The notes under the pieces are model-generated. The model was given only the letters and a program-made list of their open reading frames with translations, searched no databases and was not told the DNA's origin. A stretch of DNA of 49,242 nt from a bacterium (lineage in GTDB: Bacteria > Patescibacteriota > CPR2 > UBA1875 > JAJYID01): assembly GCA_021796415.1 (NCBI GenBank), contig JAJYJC010000007.1:1-49242 (forward strand), read 5' to 3'. The position numbers and the translations under genes are program-made. Below are positions 28,836 through 39,065 of the stretch, in pieces. The number at the start of each line of letters is the position of its first letter. The stretch's first letter is position 1.

Positions 28836-30446
28836 ATGAAATTGAAGGATTTGGCGAGTGATAGATTTCGATGGCTGGCGCTTGTGGTGCTGGCTCTTTC
28901 ATTGGCTATTGTCATTATCGACAACAGCGTCTTAAATGTGGCGGTTCCATATATTATACGCGACCTTAAGACCAGCCTTTCCTCAATGGAGTGGGTGATA
29001 TCCGGCTATGCGCTAATCATTGCAACGCTTCTCATCACCGTTGGCCGGTTGGGTGACATTTATGGGCGCAAGAAAATATTTTTGTTTGGCCTTGTTTTTT
29101 TTGCGATAGGATCGTTTATTGCCTCAATCGCTCCAAATGTTGGAGTGCTTTTCTTCGGAGAAGCGTTTGTCGAAGCAATTGGCGCCTCAATGATGCTGAC
29201 CTCATCGCTATCGTTAATTGTCACAGAGTTTCGCGGCAGGGAAAGGGCCATAGCTTTTGGCGTTTGGGGCTCGGTAGCCGGCGCGGCAGCAGCTCTCGGG
29301 CCGCTTCTTGGCGGATATTTTACCTCATACTACTCATGGCGCTGGTCGCTTAGAATAAACGTCGTTGTGGCCTTGATTACCATATTGGGCTCAATCTTCA
29401 TCAAGGAAGCAAAGGGGGAACAGGAGAAACACTTTGATTTTCAAGGAATGTTTCTTTCCGGCGCCGGTCTTTTCTCACTTGTCTTTTCTTTGATAGAAGG
29501 GCAGAAATACGGCTGGTTTTATGTGAAAGATGTTTTCAAGATCGATGGATGGCAGTGGCCTCTCGCTCATATCTCAGTGATACCTTTTACCTTTCTGGCA
29601 TCGGCTATTTTGCTCATCGGTTTTCTGCTATGGGAATACAAGCTTGAGAAAGCGGGCCGCGTGCCCTTAATGCGCCCATCCATATTTAAAAATATCAGCT
29701 TCAGCGTCGGCATCATAACGGTTGTCATTATCGGCTTGGGCCAGTTTGGCATCTTCTTTGTGATGCCTATATATTTACAAAATGTTTTGGGGCTTGACGC
29801 TTTTCACACCGGCCTGCTTTTCTTAATTGCTGCGCTTACCATGTTCGTTGTCGGACCCATAACGGGCTTTATCGCCTCAAGAATAAATCCAAAGTGGATC
29901 GTAACAAGCGGCATGTTTATCGTGGCGGCCGGCGCTTTAGTGCTAAGAAATGCTCTGGCTGCTGACGCCACCGGCTGGACGCTGGCCCCGGGGCTTTTCA
30001 TCTTCGGCGTTGGCACGGCGATGGCCTCAGCTCAGTTAACCAATATAGTTCTATCATCAGTTCCCCAGAAGCTTTCCGGAGAAGCTTCAGCCATAAATGC
30101 CACCGCGCGCCAAGTCGGCACCAGTATCGGTATCGCTATCATCGGTATGGTTTTGGCAGGAGCCATAACAACCGGAGTGCAAGATAATGTCAAAAATGAC
30201 CCGAAGCTACCGGCTCCGGTGAAAACAAAAGTTATCGAGTCCGCTGGTTCGACAAGCATCGAAAGCGGCCAGCTAAATCAAGCGGAGCAGAAAGCTCCGG
30301 CTGCAATTACAGACGCTGTCAAATCAGATGTCGAAAATGCTATAGTCGAGGCTTCAAAACAAGCCATTTCCGTCGCAGTCATATTTGTGGCTTTGGGCGG
30401 AGCGGTGTCGATATTTACCAAAAGGCCCGGAAGCGAAAAAAGCTAA
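28836..30446 (+). CDS. MFS transporter, DHA2 (EmrB/QacA-like)
   Basis: 14-TM-like; DNSVLNVAVPYIIRDLKTSLSSMEWVISGYAL, GRLGDIYGRKKIF. Confidence 0.92.
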   Translation: MKLKDLASDRFRWLALVVLALSLAIVIIDNSVLNVAVPYIIRDLKTSLSSMEWVISGYALIIATLLITVGRLGDIYGRKKIFLFGLVFFAIGSFIASIAPNVGVLFFGEAFVEAIGASMMLTSSLSLIVTEFRGRERAIAFGVWGSVAGAAAALGPLLGGYFTSYYSWRWSLRINVVVALITILGSIFIKEAKGEQEKHFDFQGMFLSGAGLFSLVFSLIEGQKYGWFYVKDVFKIDGWQWPLAHISVIPFTFLASAILLIGFLLWEYKLEKAGRVPLMRPSIFKNISFSVGIITVVIIGLGQFGIFFVMPIYLQNVLGLDAFHTGLLFLIAALTMFVVGPITGFIASRINPKWIVTSGMFIVAAGALVLRNALAADATGWTLAPGLFIFGVGTAMASAQLTNIVLSSVPQKLSGEASAINATARQVGTSIGIAIIGMVLAGAITTGVQDNVKNDPKLPAPVKTKVIESAGSTSIESGQLNQAEQKAPAAITDAVKSDVENAIVEASKQAISVAVIFVALGGAVSIFTKRPGSEKS

Positions 30447-31087
30447 CTAAACTTTTTCCATTTTCCTTCAGAAATTATCTCAATCTCCCCATCTGTCACA
30501 ACGATTGCGGTGTCATCATCTATGCCGTAGAAGGTAGTATTATATTGCTTTGCGAACTTTGCCAGCAGTTCTTCTGTGAAGGTAGAGCGATCGGGGCGGT
30601 AGAAATGCGGCCGCATACTAAAATCAACTATTCCCAAACCTTTGCCATGCTTAAATCCCGAGGGATCGGCTTTGTCGCTGGTCACTTCCTCCTTGGTAAG
30701 CAGCATTGATCCGGCGCTCGCGCCGACATAAACCTTGCTTTGCAACAATTCCGGCAATTCTTTATCAAGGCCGGCTCTTTTTGCAGCTTCAAGCAAACCA
30801 AAGGCGCTGCCGCCTTCCATGAAGATAACATCAGATTCTTTAAGGCGGAGAAGCCAATTGTCTTTCGGCACGGAAACAAAGTCCATTATATCTATCTGGC
30901 CAATCCCCATTGCCTTGATTTTCATTAAGTTGTCGATCATCCACCACTTGTTCGTTTCAGAGACCAGATTTACCGAAGTCATAATGTAGCAAAGAACAAT
31001 GTCTTCCGGTTTCTTGCCGACTAGTTCGAAGAATTTCTTTTCAATGCTTTTATTTGTAATGCCCTGGGAAGTTAAAAGCAGCTTCAT
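30443..31087 (-). CDS. peptidase S51 / type 1 glutamine amidotransferase-like
   Basis: FMEGGSAFGLLEAAKRAGL, YVGASAGSMLL, GIDDDTAIVV. Confidence 0.82.
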   Translation of the reverse strand: MKLLLTSQGITNKSIEKKFFELVGKKPEDIVLCYIMTSVNLVSETNKWWMIDNLMKIKAMGIGQIDIMDFVSVPKDNWLLRLKESDVIFMEGGSAFGLLEAAKRAGLDKELPELLQSKVYVGASAGSMLLTKEEVTSDKADPSGFKHGKGLGIVDFSMRPHFYRPDRSTFTEELLAKFAKQYNTTFYGIDDDTAIVVTDGEIEIISEGKWKKFS

Positions 31088-31724
31088 TTTCCTCCATTTT
31101 TCTAATTATTTCCGCGAACATTTTGCCGATCTTTGTGTGGTCCACTTTTTCAAAATGGGTACCGTCAACATCACTTGGAGCGGCGACTTTTGCCATATCG
31201 ACAAATTGGCAATTATATTTCTCGGCGATTAGGCGATATTCTTTGGCGAAATCTTTTGATTTTTCCGAACTTCCTTTATAAGTAATTTTATAATCCTCCA
31301 TTTGTGGTTTAATGATTGGCGGTGAAACTAGGATGATTTCTGTTTTCGGCATATTCTTCAGAATAATGTTAATGAGTGCCTCGGCTCCTTTTGCAGCTCC
31401 TTTTGCATCCCGATTACAGTATTCCTTCAGATCGCAGCTTCCGAGCCAAAGGATGACAAAGTCAAGATCAAATTGCGACAGGAGACAGGGGACAAGATAT
31501 TCTTTACCATTTTTATCTTCAAAGCCGGGATGATCATCATCTAAATTTGTAGTTCTGCCCCAAAGTCCTTCCTCTATAATTTCGAATTTTTCACCTAATG
31601 CGTTTTGAAGCACACCGGTCCATCTGACATTTGCCGGATAACGGCCTAAATCTCCGGGGATAACACCTTGAGTATTTGAATCGCCGTAGCACAATATTCT
31701 TTTTGCATTGGGATTTGTGTTCAT
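31050..31724 (-). CDS. SGNH/GDSL hydrolase
   Basis: ILCYGDSNTQGV, FVILWLGSCDLKEY, DGTHFEKVDHTKIG. Confidence 0.88.
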   Translation of the reverse strand: MNTNPNAKRILCYGDSNTQGVIPGDLGRYPANVRWTGVLQNALGEKFEIIEEGLWGRTTNLDDDHPGFEDKNGKEYLVPCLLSQFDLDFVILWLGSCDLKEYCNRDAKGAAKGAEALINIILKNMPKTEIILVSPPIIKPQMEDYKITYKGSSEKSKDFAKEYRLIAEKYNCQFVDMAKVAAPSDVDGTHFEKVDHTKIGKMFAEIIRKMEENEAAFNFPGHYK

Positions 31725-31820
31725 AAGGGAAATTATAGCACAAAATATGTTTTGGCGGTTAGCACTAGCCTAAACCGGTTTAGGCTAGTGGCACAAATTT
31801 GAATTAATCTTTAAAAATGA

Positions 31821-31864
31821 AAAAGGTCCGCCGGAAGAAAAGGCGGACCTTTTTCCGGCGGACC
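31821..31864 (-). terminator. terminator region of dapA with alternative hairpins
   Basis: ggtccgcc...ggcggacc and ggtccgccgg...ccggcggacc share the same left arm. Confidence 0.65.
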
Positions 31865-31887
31865 GGGGTGCAAGCGTAGCTTGCGAA

Positions 31888-32778
31888 TTATCCCAAGAGG
31901 CCAACCTTGCGCATTTCAGCTTCGAGCACCATGCTCTCCTCAGGCGTGGCCGGCATCATCGGACTGCGGAGTCCGCCAACCTCAAAGCCGAGAAGATTCA
32001 GCCCCCCCTTGGCCAGAATCGGATTGCTGACCGCAAACAGCGCATCGATGAAGTCGGCATAATTTGCCATCAGATTGGCGGCAGCCTGGGGATCTTCCGG
32101 GTAGATGCTGATAGCTTTCTTGATCACCCGGCCGATGAAGTGTGACGCGACGCTGACATTGCATGTTGCGCCGTTATACAGAGCATAGATCAGTTCGCCG
32201 TCATTGCCCGTGGCGATGAGGAAATCGGCGGGAAGCAGTTCCCGATAGTCGGGCATTTGCCCCACATTGCATTCCTTGATGCCGACGATGTTCTCGTGTC
32301 CGCTCAGCTCGGCGATGGTCTCGGGAGCCATGTTGATCACGCTTCTTCCCGGTATATTGTACATGATGGTCGGGGTGCCGCAGTCAGCGATTCTCGTGAA
32401 GTAGTCGACCACGCCGGGCATTGTCGGCTTGTTGTAATACGGGACGACCGCAAGGACAGCATCGGCATAGCCTGAACTTGCTACGTTACGCGTCATCGTT
32501 TCCGCCTCTTCTGTGCTGTTGGATCCGGTGCCGGCGATGACGAGGCAGCGATCACCGACTGCTTTTGCTACTACCTCAAAAAGGTGATATTGCTCCCGAA
32601 CTTTGAGATTCAAAGCCTCCCCGGTTGTGCCGGCCACCACGATGCCGTCGGTATCTTGCTCGTCGGCCAGGTACTCGGAGAGCTCGGCAGCTTTTCTGTA
32701 GTTGACACTGCCTCGTTTGTTCATTGGCGTTACCATTGCTGTCAGGACCTTTACATCTTTCAAAGCTACTTTACTCAT
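31888..32778 (-). CDS. dapA: 4-hydroxy-tetrahydrodipicolinate synthase / DapA-family aldolase
   Basis: GTTGEALNL, VAGTGSNSTEEAETMTRNV, VPYYNKPTMPGVVDYF, MYNIPGRS, GIKECN, GNDGELIYALYNGATCNVSVASH. Confidence 0.88.
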   Translation of the reverse strand: MSKVALKDVKVLTAMVTPMNKRGSVNYRKAAELSEYLADEQDTDGIVVAGTTGEALNLKVREQYHLFEVVAKAVGDRCLVIAGTGSNSTEEAETMTRNVASSGYADAVLAVVPYYNKPTMPGVVDYFTRIADCGTPTIMYNIPGRSVINMAPETIAELSGHENIVGIKECNVGQMPDYRELLPADFLIATGNDGELIYALYNGATCNVSVASHFIGRVIKKAISIYPEDPQAAANLMANYADFIDALFAVSNPILAKGGLNLLGFEVGGLRSPMMPATPEESMVLEAEMRKVGLLG

Positions 32779-32938
32779 CTTTGCTCCTTTGTCTAGAAGG
32801 GATAATTCTCACTGCTGCTTTAGGCAGCAGCTTAAACGTACAATGTGCATGGGGGAGATTTTAGCCCCTATCTTTACATAAGTGAAATAATCTGATAGAA
32901 TTATACAAATATAATAAATAATGTTAGGTATGTAACAA

Positions 32939-33592
32939 ATGCTCAAGATCTCCGATGCACTCGAAGAAATCATAGAGGATAATAATCTGCTGGCTTTCGG
33001 CCTGCAACACCGGCTTTTTAATCTTTCTCAACTATCGAAATTTTTACAGCCGTTAGTCGAAACGAGGACAAAGAAAAGCATTACTGAAAGCGCGCTTCTC
33101 ATGAGCCTTTCCAGGTTTCAGCGGGATTTTAAGAAGGAAATTTGGAACATTCAAGATTTTATAATTCTAAACATTACAGTTAATTCCGGTCTTGCTTCGA
33201 TGACTTTCTCTGCCAGCCCCGGAGTTTTAAAAAATATAAGCAAGCTTTACCGAGCGGCTCGCAGTAAAAAGGATTATATAACTCTAAGCCAGGGAACAAG
33301 TGAAATCACCTTGATCGCCAGCCAAGAGCTTCTTGATCTGGCAAAAAGTGTGCTTGGAGAAAGCCCGATATTTGTGAAAAAAGGATTGTCATCAGTGGGC
33401 TTGAAATTTAGCCTAAAATATAACGATATGCCGGGATTTTTCTATCATGTACTGCAAAAAGTTGCTCTTCAGGGAATAAGCGTTCATGAAGTTTCGTCAA
33501 CTTACAGCGAACTCATACTCTATATAGAAGAAGAAAAGATCAGATTGGCATTTGACACTCTTTACAACTGTCTTCCTGTCCGCAGGGGTTAA
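32939..33592 (+). CDS. hypothetical protein, ACT-like domain
   Basis: 217-aa ORF, aspartokinase-regulatory-like C-terminal half. Confidence 0.5.
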   Translation: MLKISDALEEIIEDNNLLAFGLQHRLFNLSQLSKFLQPLVETRTKKSITESALLMSLSRFQRDFKKEIWNIQDFIILNITVNSGLASMTFSASPGVLKNISKLYRAARSKKDYITLSQGTSEITLIASQELLDLAKSVLGESPIFVKKGLSSVGLKFSLKYNDMPGFFYHVLQKVALQGISVHEVSSTYSELILYIEEEKIRLAFDTLYNCLPVRRG

Positions 33593-33691
33593 TTTTTTTG
33601 TTTTATTGACCATGTAAATTTTCGCCTAAATATATATAATTTTTTCAAAACCCACGCACCGGATAAATTGGTGCGGGGTAAAGGAGAAAAA

Positions 33692-33886
33692 ATGGCAAAG
33701 AAAGATTGGAAATGCGGAGGCGGAGGAGCCGGTGCCGGCGCGGTCTACGGGCTGGGCTTTATCGGCGCGCTCATTTATTTCATCCAGCATGCAGCCACTT
33801 TCTGGCTGGGCGTCTACGGCATTTTAAAAGCCCTGGTCTGGCCGGCGCTGCTCATCTACGAAGCGTTAAAATTTTTTAGGATGTGA
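33692..33886 (+). CDS. small Gly-rich membrane protein
   Basis: aaaggag RBS; CGGGGAGAGAVYGLGFIGALIYFIQ. Confidence 0.6.
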   Translation: MAKKDWKCGGGGAGAGAVYGLGFIGALIYFIQHAATFWLGVYGILKALVWPALLIYEALKFFRM

Positions 33887-34491
33887 CTTGAATTCAAGGT
33901 CGAGTAAAGCAGAATGGCAGCCAATCCCAAAAGAGCCGGTTTTTGCAAGATATCATTTAGCGGCAACCTCATAAAAAAGGTTAGCGCATAGGCGATAATC
34001 GGAATTTGCAAAACCGCAATTTGGAGGAAAAGGTAACTGGTTTTCCCCAACCTTTTTCTTATTGCGTAAATGTTTGTCGTGGCAAGGAGCCAGAGAGCAG
34101 CAACCAAAAGGGCGGAGCCGAGATCGTGAAAAACAGGTTGAATGTTGTCGGGTGAGGCGCCTGCGATCACGGCTCCTGAACCGCCAAGAAAACAAAGCAA
34201 AGGCAAAAGCCCATTATCCGGTTTAAATTTTCTAAAATGATTTGCCAAAAGAAAGAGAATAGCGCCATTCAAAAACATATTTAGGCTGTAAATATGCGAA
34301 GAAAAGGTATTCGGAAGGCCTGTCTGGCTCAGGGTAGCCCCCAGGTCGCTCAGCGGATATCTCAAAAAGTCAAAGTGGCCATTATAAAAAATACCCGCCA
34401 ATGCCATCAGGACAACATTCACCAAGATTAAAGCCAGAAAATAACTAAAGGGTGATGGGCTCTTTCTGTTGAATTTAGATTCTTTTGCCAT
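33856..34491 (-). CDS. DUF998-like membrane protein
   Basis: Six hydrophobic segments; HFDFLRYPLSDLGATLSQTGLPN. Confidence 0.6.
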   Translation of the reverse strand: MAKESKFNRKSPSPFSYFLALILVNVVLMALAGIFYNGHFDFLRYPLSDLGATLSQTGLPNTFSSHIYSLNMFLNGAILFLLANHFRKFKPDNGLLPLLCFLGGSGAVIAGASPDNIQPVFHDLGSALLVAALWLLATTNIYAIRKRLGKTSYLFLQIAVLQIPIIAYALTFFMRLPLNDILQKPALLGLAAILLYSTLNSSHILKNFNAS

Positions 34492-34546
34492 GCAGCTATT
34501 TTAGCATATCCGTATTGAAGAAAAATTATTTTTGGTGAGTGGAGCC

Positions 34547-34924
34547 TCACCCAATGAGTACTAGCTGGCGTTGTTTTTGCAGGCAGATGTACTTGAGAAT
34601 ACACTCATTTCGGCAGTTTGGCAGCGTGCAGAGATCCTCGGCGAGAATTTTGTAGCTCCAGCCGCAGATCTGCTGATATTCCGGAAATTCCCTAGAGCAA
34701 TCCATACACTTGAAGGCGCCTTTTTTGTGAACATTCAGGCATCTTGCCCGGAAGTAGTCATGAAACTCATTGTGTTCATCTTCCCAGAGATAGATTGTAA
34801 ATGCTCGGTACAATTCTGACGAAAAAACGTCTTTTGGCCAGAAAGGATGGTGGCCGAGAAAAACTCCCCGAATAGGGAAGAGTTCACCGGTCAGGTAGTG
34901 AGGTGCGTAGTCCACTTGTCTCAT
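34547..34924 (-). CDS. hypothetical Cys-rich protein
   Basis: CMDC...CGWSYKILAEDLCTLPNCRNECILKYIC. Confidence 0.5.
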   Translation of the reverse strand: MRQVDYAPHYLTGELFPIRGVFLGHHPFWPKDVFSSELYRAFTIYLWEDEHNEFHDYFRARCLNVHKKGAFKCMDCSREFPEYQQICGWSYKILAEDLCTLPNCRNECILKYICLQKQRQLVLIG

Positions 34925-35073
34925 CCCCCTTGAAAAGGCAAGGCTCCGTTTCATTTTTTAACATAAATAATGGGCGCAAGCATTGGGCGATTTTGAGAAT
35001 AAAAAACAGACCCTCAGAAGTGAGGGTCTGGAGAAAACGGGGGATTGTTGTTTTCTTGAGGAAGGTGCAGGTG

Positions 35074-35448
35074 CTAGGCCTTGAATTCGGACACCGCGAC
35101 ATGAACTCGGAATTCCAAGGGAGAATCCAGCGGACTCTCGAGACGTTCGATGTTTGTGATTAGCCCTTGGAAAATCCGGTTGTCGCGGCTTCGGGTCAGA
35201 ACTCCGACGAGACGAGGCGGGATGATCCCTTCAGGAAGATCTATCTTAGGCGTTAGGAGCATGTGATTGCCGAGAAGCTGTACGAAAAAATACCTGTTTC
35301 TTATATAAATCTGGACATGAGTTCCTAAATAGAAGAACAGGTGCCCTTTGTTGATGTCATCTGCTTCTATTTCAAAGCTGAAGGTTCCTATCTCCTGGAG
35401 CCTTGAGTTCGGACGCATGAGACTAGACTTTTTGGTCTTCGTTGGCAT
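35074..35448 (-). CDS. hypothetical protein
   Basis: ATG with gggagtg RBS. Confidence 0.5.
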   Translation of the reverse strand: MPTKTKKSSLMRPNSRLQEIGTFSFEIEADDINKGHLFFYLGTHVQIYIRNRYFFVQLLGNHMLLTPKIDLPEGIIPPRLVGVLTRSRDNRIFQGLITNIERLESPLDSPLEFRVHVAVSEFKA

Positions 35449-35454
35449 TTTGTT

Positions 35455-35862
35455 TCACTCCCTAATACCAGCCAGATGCGGCTTTACAGAATAGAAAACG
35501 ATCGTTGTGTTGCCGTCGCCGTTTGCCGGGATCATGGTGACGTTCACTGAATCAACTTCGGCGATGTCGTCGTCGATGATGATGTAAGCTGTGGCGATTG
35601 CAGCGGCTGTTTTCCTGATGGCGCGTTCCTTCAGAAGAACTGCGGGTCCGGGACCGCGGTAGTATTCTTCGTCGTAGACGACCTCGATGTTCACTTCGTC
35701 GGAGATTACCATTGCGGCTATCCGAGGGTGAGCGTTCTTAGCTTCCCAGCGAAAGTTATTGAGAGTGGGGAAGAGCTCCTGCAGGGCCTTCTTGAACTTC
35801 TCGTAAATATCCTTTGGCGCCTGATCCTCAGGAAATTCTTTTTCTACTCTTATTCTTGGCAC
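35455..35862 (-). CDS. hypothetical protein, GTG start likely
   Basis: aaggagtgatttctGTG; 135 aa, adjacent to the 35074-35448 gene. Confidence 0.5.
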   Translation of the reverse strand: MPRIRVEKEFPEDQAPKDIYEKFKKALQELFPTLNNFRWEAKNAHPRIAAMVISDEVNIEVVYDEEYYRGPGPAVLLKERAIRKTAAAIATAYIIIDDDIAEVDSVNVTMIPANGDGNTTIVFYSVKPHLAGIRE

Positions 35863-36018
35863 AGAAATCACTCCTTCCATTTTGGATTCTAGGGTTTGCT
35901 TGCCAAAGAAAGGAATTTCTCGGACAAGGCGTACCCTAGAAAATATTAAGGTACAGAAAAGAAAGGATAACATAAAAGCAACGTAAAGTCAATCTTTCTC
36001 AAGCCGGGCTTTTGTAAT

Positions 36019-36522
36019 ATGATTGTTTTTATGAACACGCTTATCATACTTTTAGCCAAATATCTTTACATTGTCATTGTTTTAGCGGCAATTGGGATTA
36101 CGTTTTATAAAACCAAGGCGGACAGGCGCATGGAAATGATCGTAATCGCCATCATTGCAGCTGCTATAACCTTAATTCTCATTTGGGTTTCCAAACACCT
36201 CTTCTATTCACCCCGGCCTTTTGTCGTCGGTCACTTTAAGCCGCTCATCCCTCACGCGGCCGACAACGGCTTCCCCTCGGACCATACCGCTATCTCCATG
36301 GGCGCGGCTTTTGTGATTTATCTCTTCAATAAAAAAGCCGGCATCATCCTGGCCACCCTGGCTTTATTGGTCGGTATTTCTAGAGTCCTAGCCGGTATCC
36401 ATCATCCAATTGACATCTTTGGCAGTGTCATAATCGCCCTCGTTGCCGTCGCGGCGGCGCACTTCATTATAAAGCGCTACCCCAAGCTCCTATCCTGCCC
36501 AATGAAGAAATTGGGGAAGTAG
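36019..36522 (+). CDS. PAP2-family phosphatase
   Basis: KHLFYSPRPFV, GFPSDHTAISMGAAF, SRVLAGIHHPIDIFGS. Confidence 0.9.
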   Translation: MIVFMNTLIILLAKYLYIVIVLAAIGITFYKTKADRRMEMIVIAIIAAAITLILIWVSKHLFYSPRPFVVGHFKPLIPHAADNGFPSDHTAISMGAAFVIYLFNKKAGIILATLALLVGISRVLAGIHHPIDIFGSVIIALVAVAAAHFIIKRYPKLLSCPMKKLGK

Positions 36523-36523
36523 A

Positions 36524-37273
36524 TTAAATTTTATCCTCTTTGAACCAAGGTTCTTTGAAAACTTCCATCCAGGAAAGATCTCCTTCTATGCTCCAGCTAA
36601 CATCGAGTCCGCATGCGAAAAATGTTCTGTATTGATGTAACATTTCCCTCAACCTGCTAATAATTTCTTCTAACTCCTTATCGCTAGGCAATAATGATTC
36701 TGGTTTTTCTTGATTGTGTAATACTCGTTCATTGATGAACTTTAGTTTCCTCTTCGCTTTCCCGAGGTACTCTTCATCTTTTTTAAGTTTTTCCTGTGAT
36801 AGCTTGCCGCTTGAATCAAAAAAACCTTCTGTTGCAGAATTGATACCCACGTGATATCTGATATCTGTTTCAGGAAATTTATACTTAAAGTATTTTGGAT
36901 AATTTTGTTTAGTCACTGTGTTTCCGTTATCTTTGAGTTGAGTGATAATTTTTAGCAGACTGTATTCTTTCTGGTTATTTACATTGAAGAATATTTTTCT
37001 CAGAGCAGCTAAAAGAGCATAATAATGGTTGCGTTCGACCCATTGATGGAAATAATATCCTGAAGAGTCAATCGCCATATTATCTTGAACGAGCTTTTTA
37101 TAACTTTCAAAAATGCGATTATTTCTAATAACATCTAACTCAAAACTGTCTGCTAGTTTTTCTATTTGCTTTTGCCACTTTAGGAAATTATTCTTTTTCA
37201 TTTGTACTTGTGTCTTTTGATCTATAATTACACCCACTATGATTACCACAACCAAAGCAATTATTAAACCCAT
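36524..37273 (-). CDS. hypothetical protein with N-terminal TM
   Basis: aaggagg RBS before ATG 37273. Confidence 0.6.
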   Translation of the reverse strand: MGLIIALVVVIIVGVIIDQKTQVQMKKNNFLKWQKQIEKLADSFELDVIRNNRIFESYKKLVQDNMAIDSSGYYFHQWVERNHYYALLAALRKIFFNVNNQKEYSLLKIITQLKDNGNTVTKQNYPKYFKYKFPETDIRYHVGINSATEGFFDSSGKLSQEKLKKDEEYLGKAKRKLKFINERVLHNQEKPESLLPSDKELEEIISRLREMLHQYRTFFACGLDVSWSIEGDLSWMEVFKEPWFKEDKI

Positions 37274-37386
37274 GCCTATTTCCTCCTTCACTGTATTATA
37301 CCACTTATGGCTTGGGGAAGCCATTGGAACGGTCAGAAATCCCGGGCGCGATTGTTTATTTGGCCAGGATAGGCTATATTTGAACC

Positions 37387-37872
37387 ATGGAAGAGGAAGA
37401 AAAAAATCGCCAGGCATCGCACATCCGGGTGCATATGAACATTGCATATCTGCACATCGTTTTTACTATTTTCATCCTGCTCATTACCTTGGCCCCGAAC
37501 TTTCTAAAGGAAAACGAGCTTTTGTCTATGCAAATCGTCTTGGCGATCCCGTTGCTTTTTAGCTCCATTTTTGCCAGGTCGAGGTCAGTTTATGTCGGCA
37601 AAGACACAGCGCTTTGGAAAAACTATGGTTTTCTCTGTTTTCTGGTCGCCTACACTTTGCTGGTAAACTCTGTCGGCATATTGCTGGCGCTTTTTGCAAA
37701 GCCGATGATCGTCTACATCTTTTTCTTTGCAAATATTATCCTGGCTGAGACATACTCTCTCATGGAAATCATCGAGAGAAAAGAAAAAATTGCCGAGCGA
37801 ATCTGGAAGGACGGCCTATTTATCATTCTTTTAATTTTTCTCGGGCTTTTGCCGGCACTCAAGATTTACTAG
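37387..37872 (+). CDS. membrane protein
   Basis: 161-aa, multi-TM. Confidence 0.6.
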   Translation: MEEEEKNRQASHIRVHMNIAYLHIVFTIFILLITLAPNFLKENELLSMQIVLAIPLLFSSIFARSRSVYVGKDTALWKNYGFLCFLVAYTLLVNSVGILLALFAKPMIVYIFFFANIILAETYSLMEIIERKEKIAERIWKDGLFIILLIFLGLLPALKIY

Positions 37873-37878
37873 GACAAT

Positions 37879-38130
37879 CTATTTCTTGGCAAGAGGGCCT
37901 TCGACATATATTTTTCGCCAGGCGATAGGGCCGAGAATGAGGCCGATGAAGACACCAATGACTGACATAATGCCGTACAAGACAACGGCTAGATTTAGTT
38001 TGCCATAAAGCCAGAGCGAGACAAGCTCGATGATGCCGCCAAGCATTATCGCAAAGAGGACGCCGGTGACAACCCAGAGAATGAGATAGGTTATTTGTTT
38101 AATATTTTCCATAAGCATATTGTAGCACAA
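37879..38130 (-). CDS. small membrane protein
   Basis: Two hydrophobic segments. Confidence 0.5.
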   Translation of the reverse strand: MCYNMLMENIKQITYLILWVVTGVLFAIMLGGIIELVSLWLYGKLNLAVVLYGIMSVIGVFIGLILGPIAWRKIYVEGPLAKK

Positions 38131-38162
38131 TGACTAATTTCTCAAAGTCGGGTATTTTGAAG

Positions 38163-38354
38163 CTATTTCCACCTGTAAACATGGACGGCAATGTACATTG
38201 CCAGCATGCCAAGCAGAAATCCGGCGGAAAATGTCATTACAACCATCGATTCTGCGCTGCCGCGCAGGTACCACTCGAGGATATTGAGGACGGCCATAAC
38301 GATGACGACGGCTATTACGTAAATGTAGAGTGGATATTTTTTCATAACAAACAT
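38163..38354 (-). CDS. small membrane protein
   Basis: 63 aa, two hydrophobic segments. Confidence 0.45.
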   Translation of the reverse strand: MFVMKKYPLYIYVIAVVIVMAVLNILEWYLRGSAESMVVMTFSAGFLLGMLAMYIAVHVYRWK

Positions 38355-38361
38355 ATATTTC

Positions 38362-39012
38362 CTACTTAGTATATCTGAAGAAAAATCTCAATGCATTACT
38401 TTTATCATAAAAGAAATAGATAACTCCGCAATTAATCTTATTCATATCTTTTGGTGTTGTGGTGCCGTTAGCTTTACCATAGTTTGCAATCACACATTTA
38501 TTTGCTAGCTCACCTCTAAAGATGCTTCTTTTTTTCACATCAAATTTTTCCAATTCTTGTGTGTGTCCCAAAATACCTTTTAAGTTTTTACAAGTTGCGT
38601 GAAGTATTTCTTCTTGGGGCAAATGGCGGTCCACTCCCTCGTTGGTTAAGAGGTGAACATGATAAAACCCACTTTGTTGGCCGATCATATCCGGGATTTC
38701 GGCAGATTTTTCTGCTGCAAAGAGCATCATTTCTTTGATTTTATTTTTTAACTCTTTCGGAATTCTTGTTTCATCTACAGCTTTACCTTGCCTGACCTGA
38801 TCTTCAAGATTTTCTACCCTTTCTTGGGTTAAGCTCATCTCTTTGGGATCTCGTTTTGTGTTCTCCATCAACTTGATCAGTTTTTGATCTAGGTCAATTA
38901 AAAGTTCTGGTTTGGTTAATCCTAATCTTTCTAGGTAGTCTGCTTGATTAGCCGTCATATTAAAATCACTAGTAGTAGATTCGCTTGGTTTATTGAATTC
39001 AGAATCTGTCAT
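38362..39012 (-). CDS. hypothetical protein
   Basis: 216-aa ORF. Confidence 0.6.
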   Translation of the reverse strand: MTDSEFNKPSESTTSDFNMTANQADYLERLGLTKPELLIDLDQKLIKLMENTKRDPKEMSLTQERVENLEDQVRQGKAVDETRIPKELKNKIKEMMLFAAEKSAEIPDMIGQQSGFYHVHLLTNEGVDRHLPQEEILHATCKNLKGILGHTQELEKFDVKKRSIFRGELANKCVIANYGKANGTTTPKDMNKINCGVIYFFYDKSNALRFFFRYTK

Positions 39013-39065
39013 ATTTTCATCTGAAGAAATAATTATTTAGCTAGATTATTCGGACGGGTTAGAAG

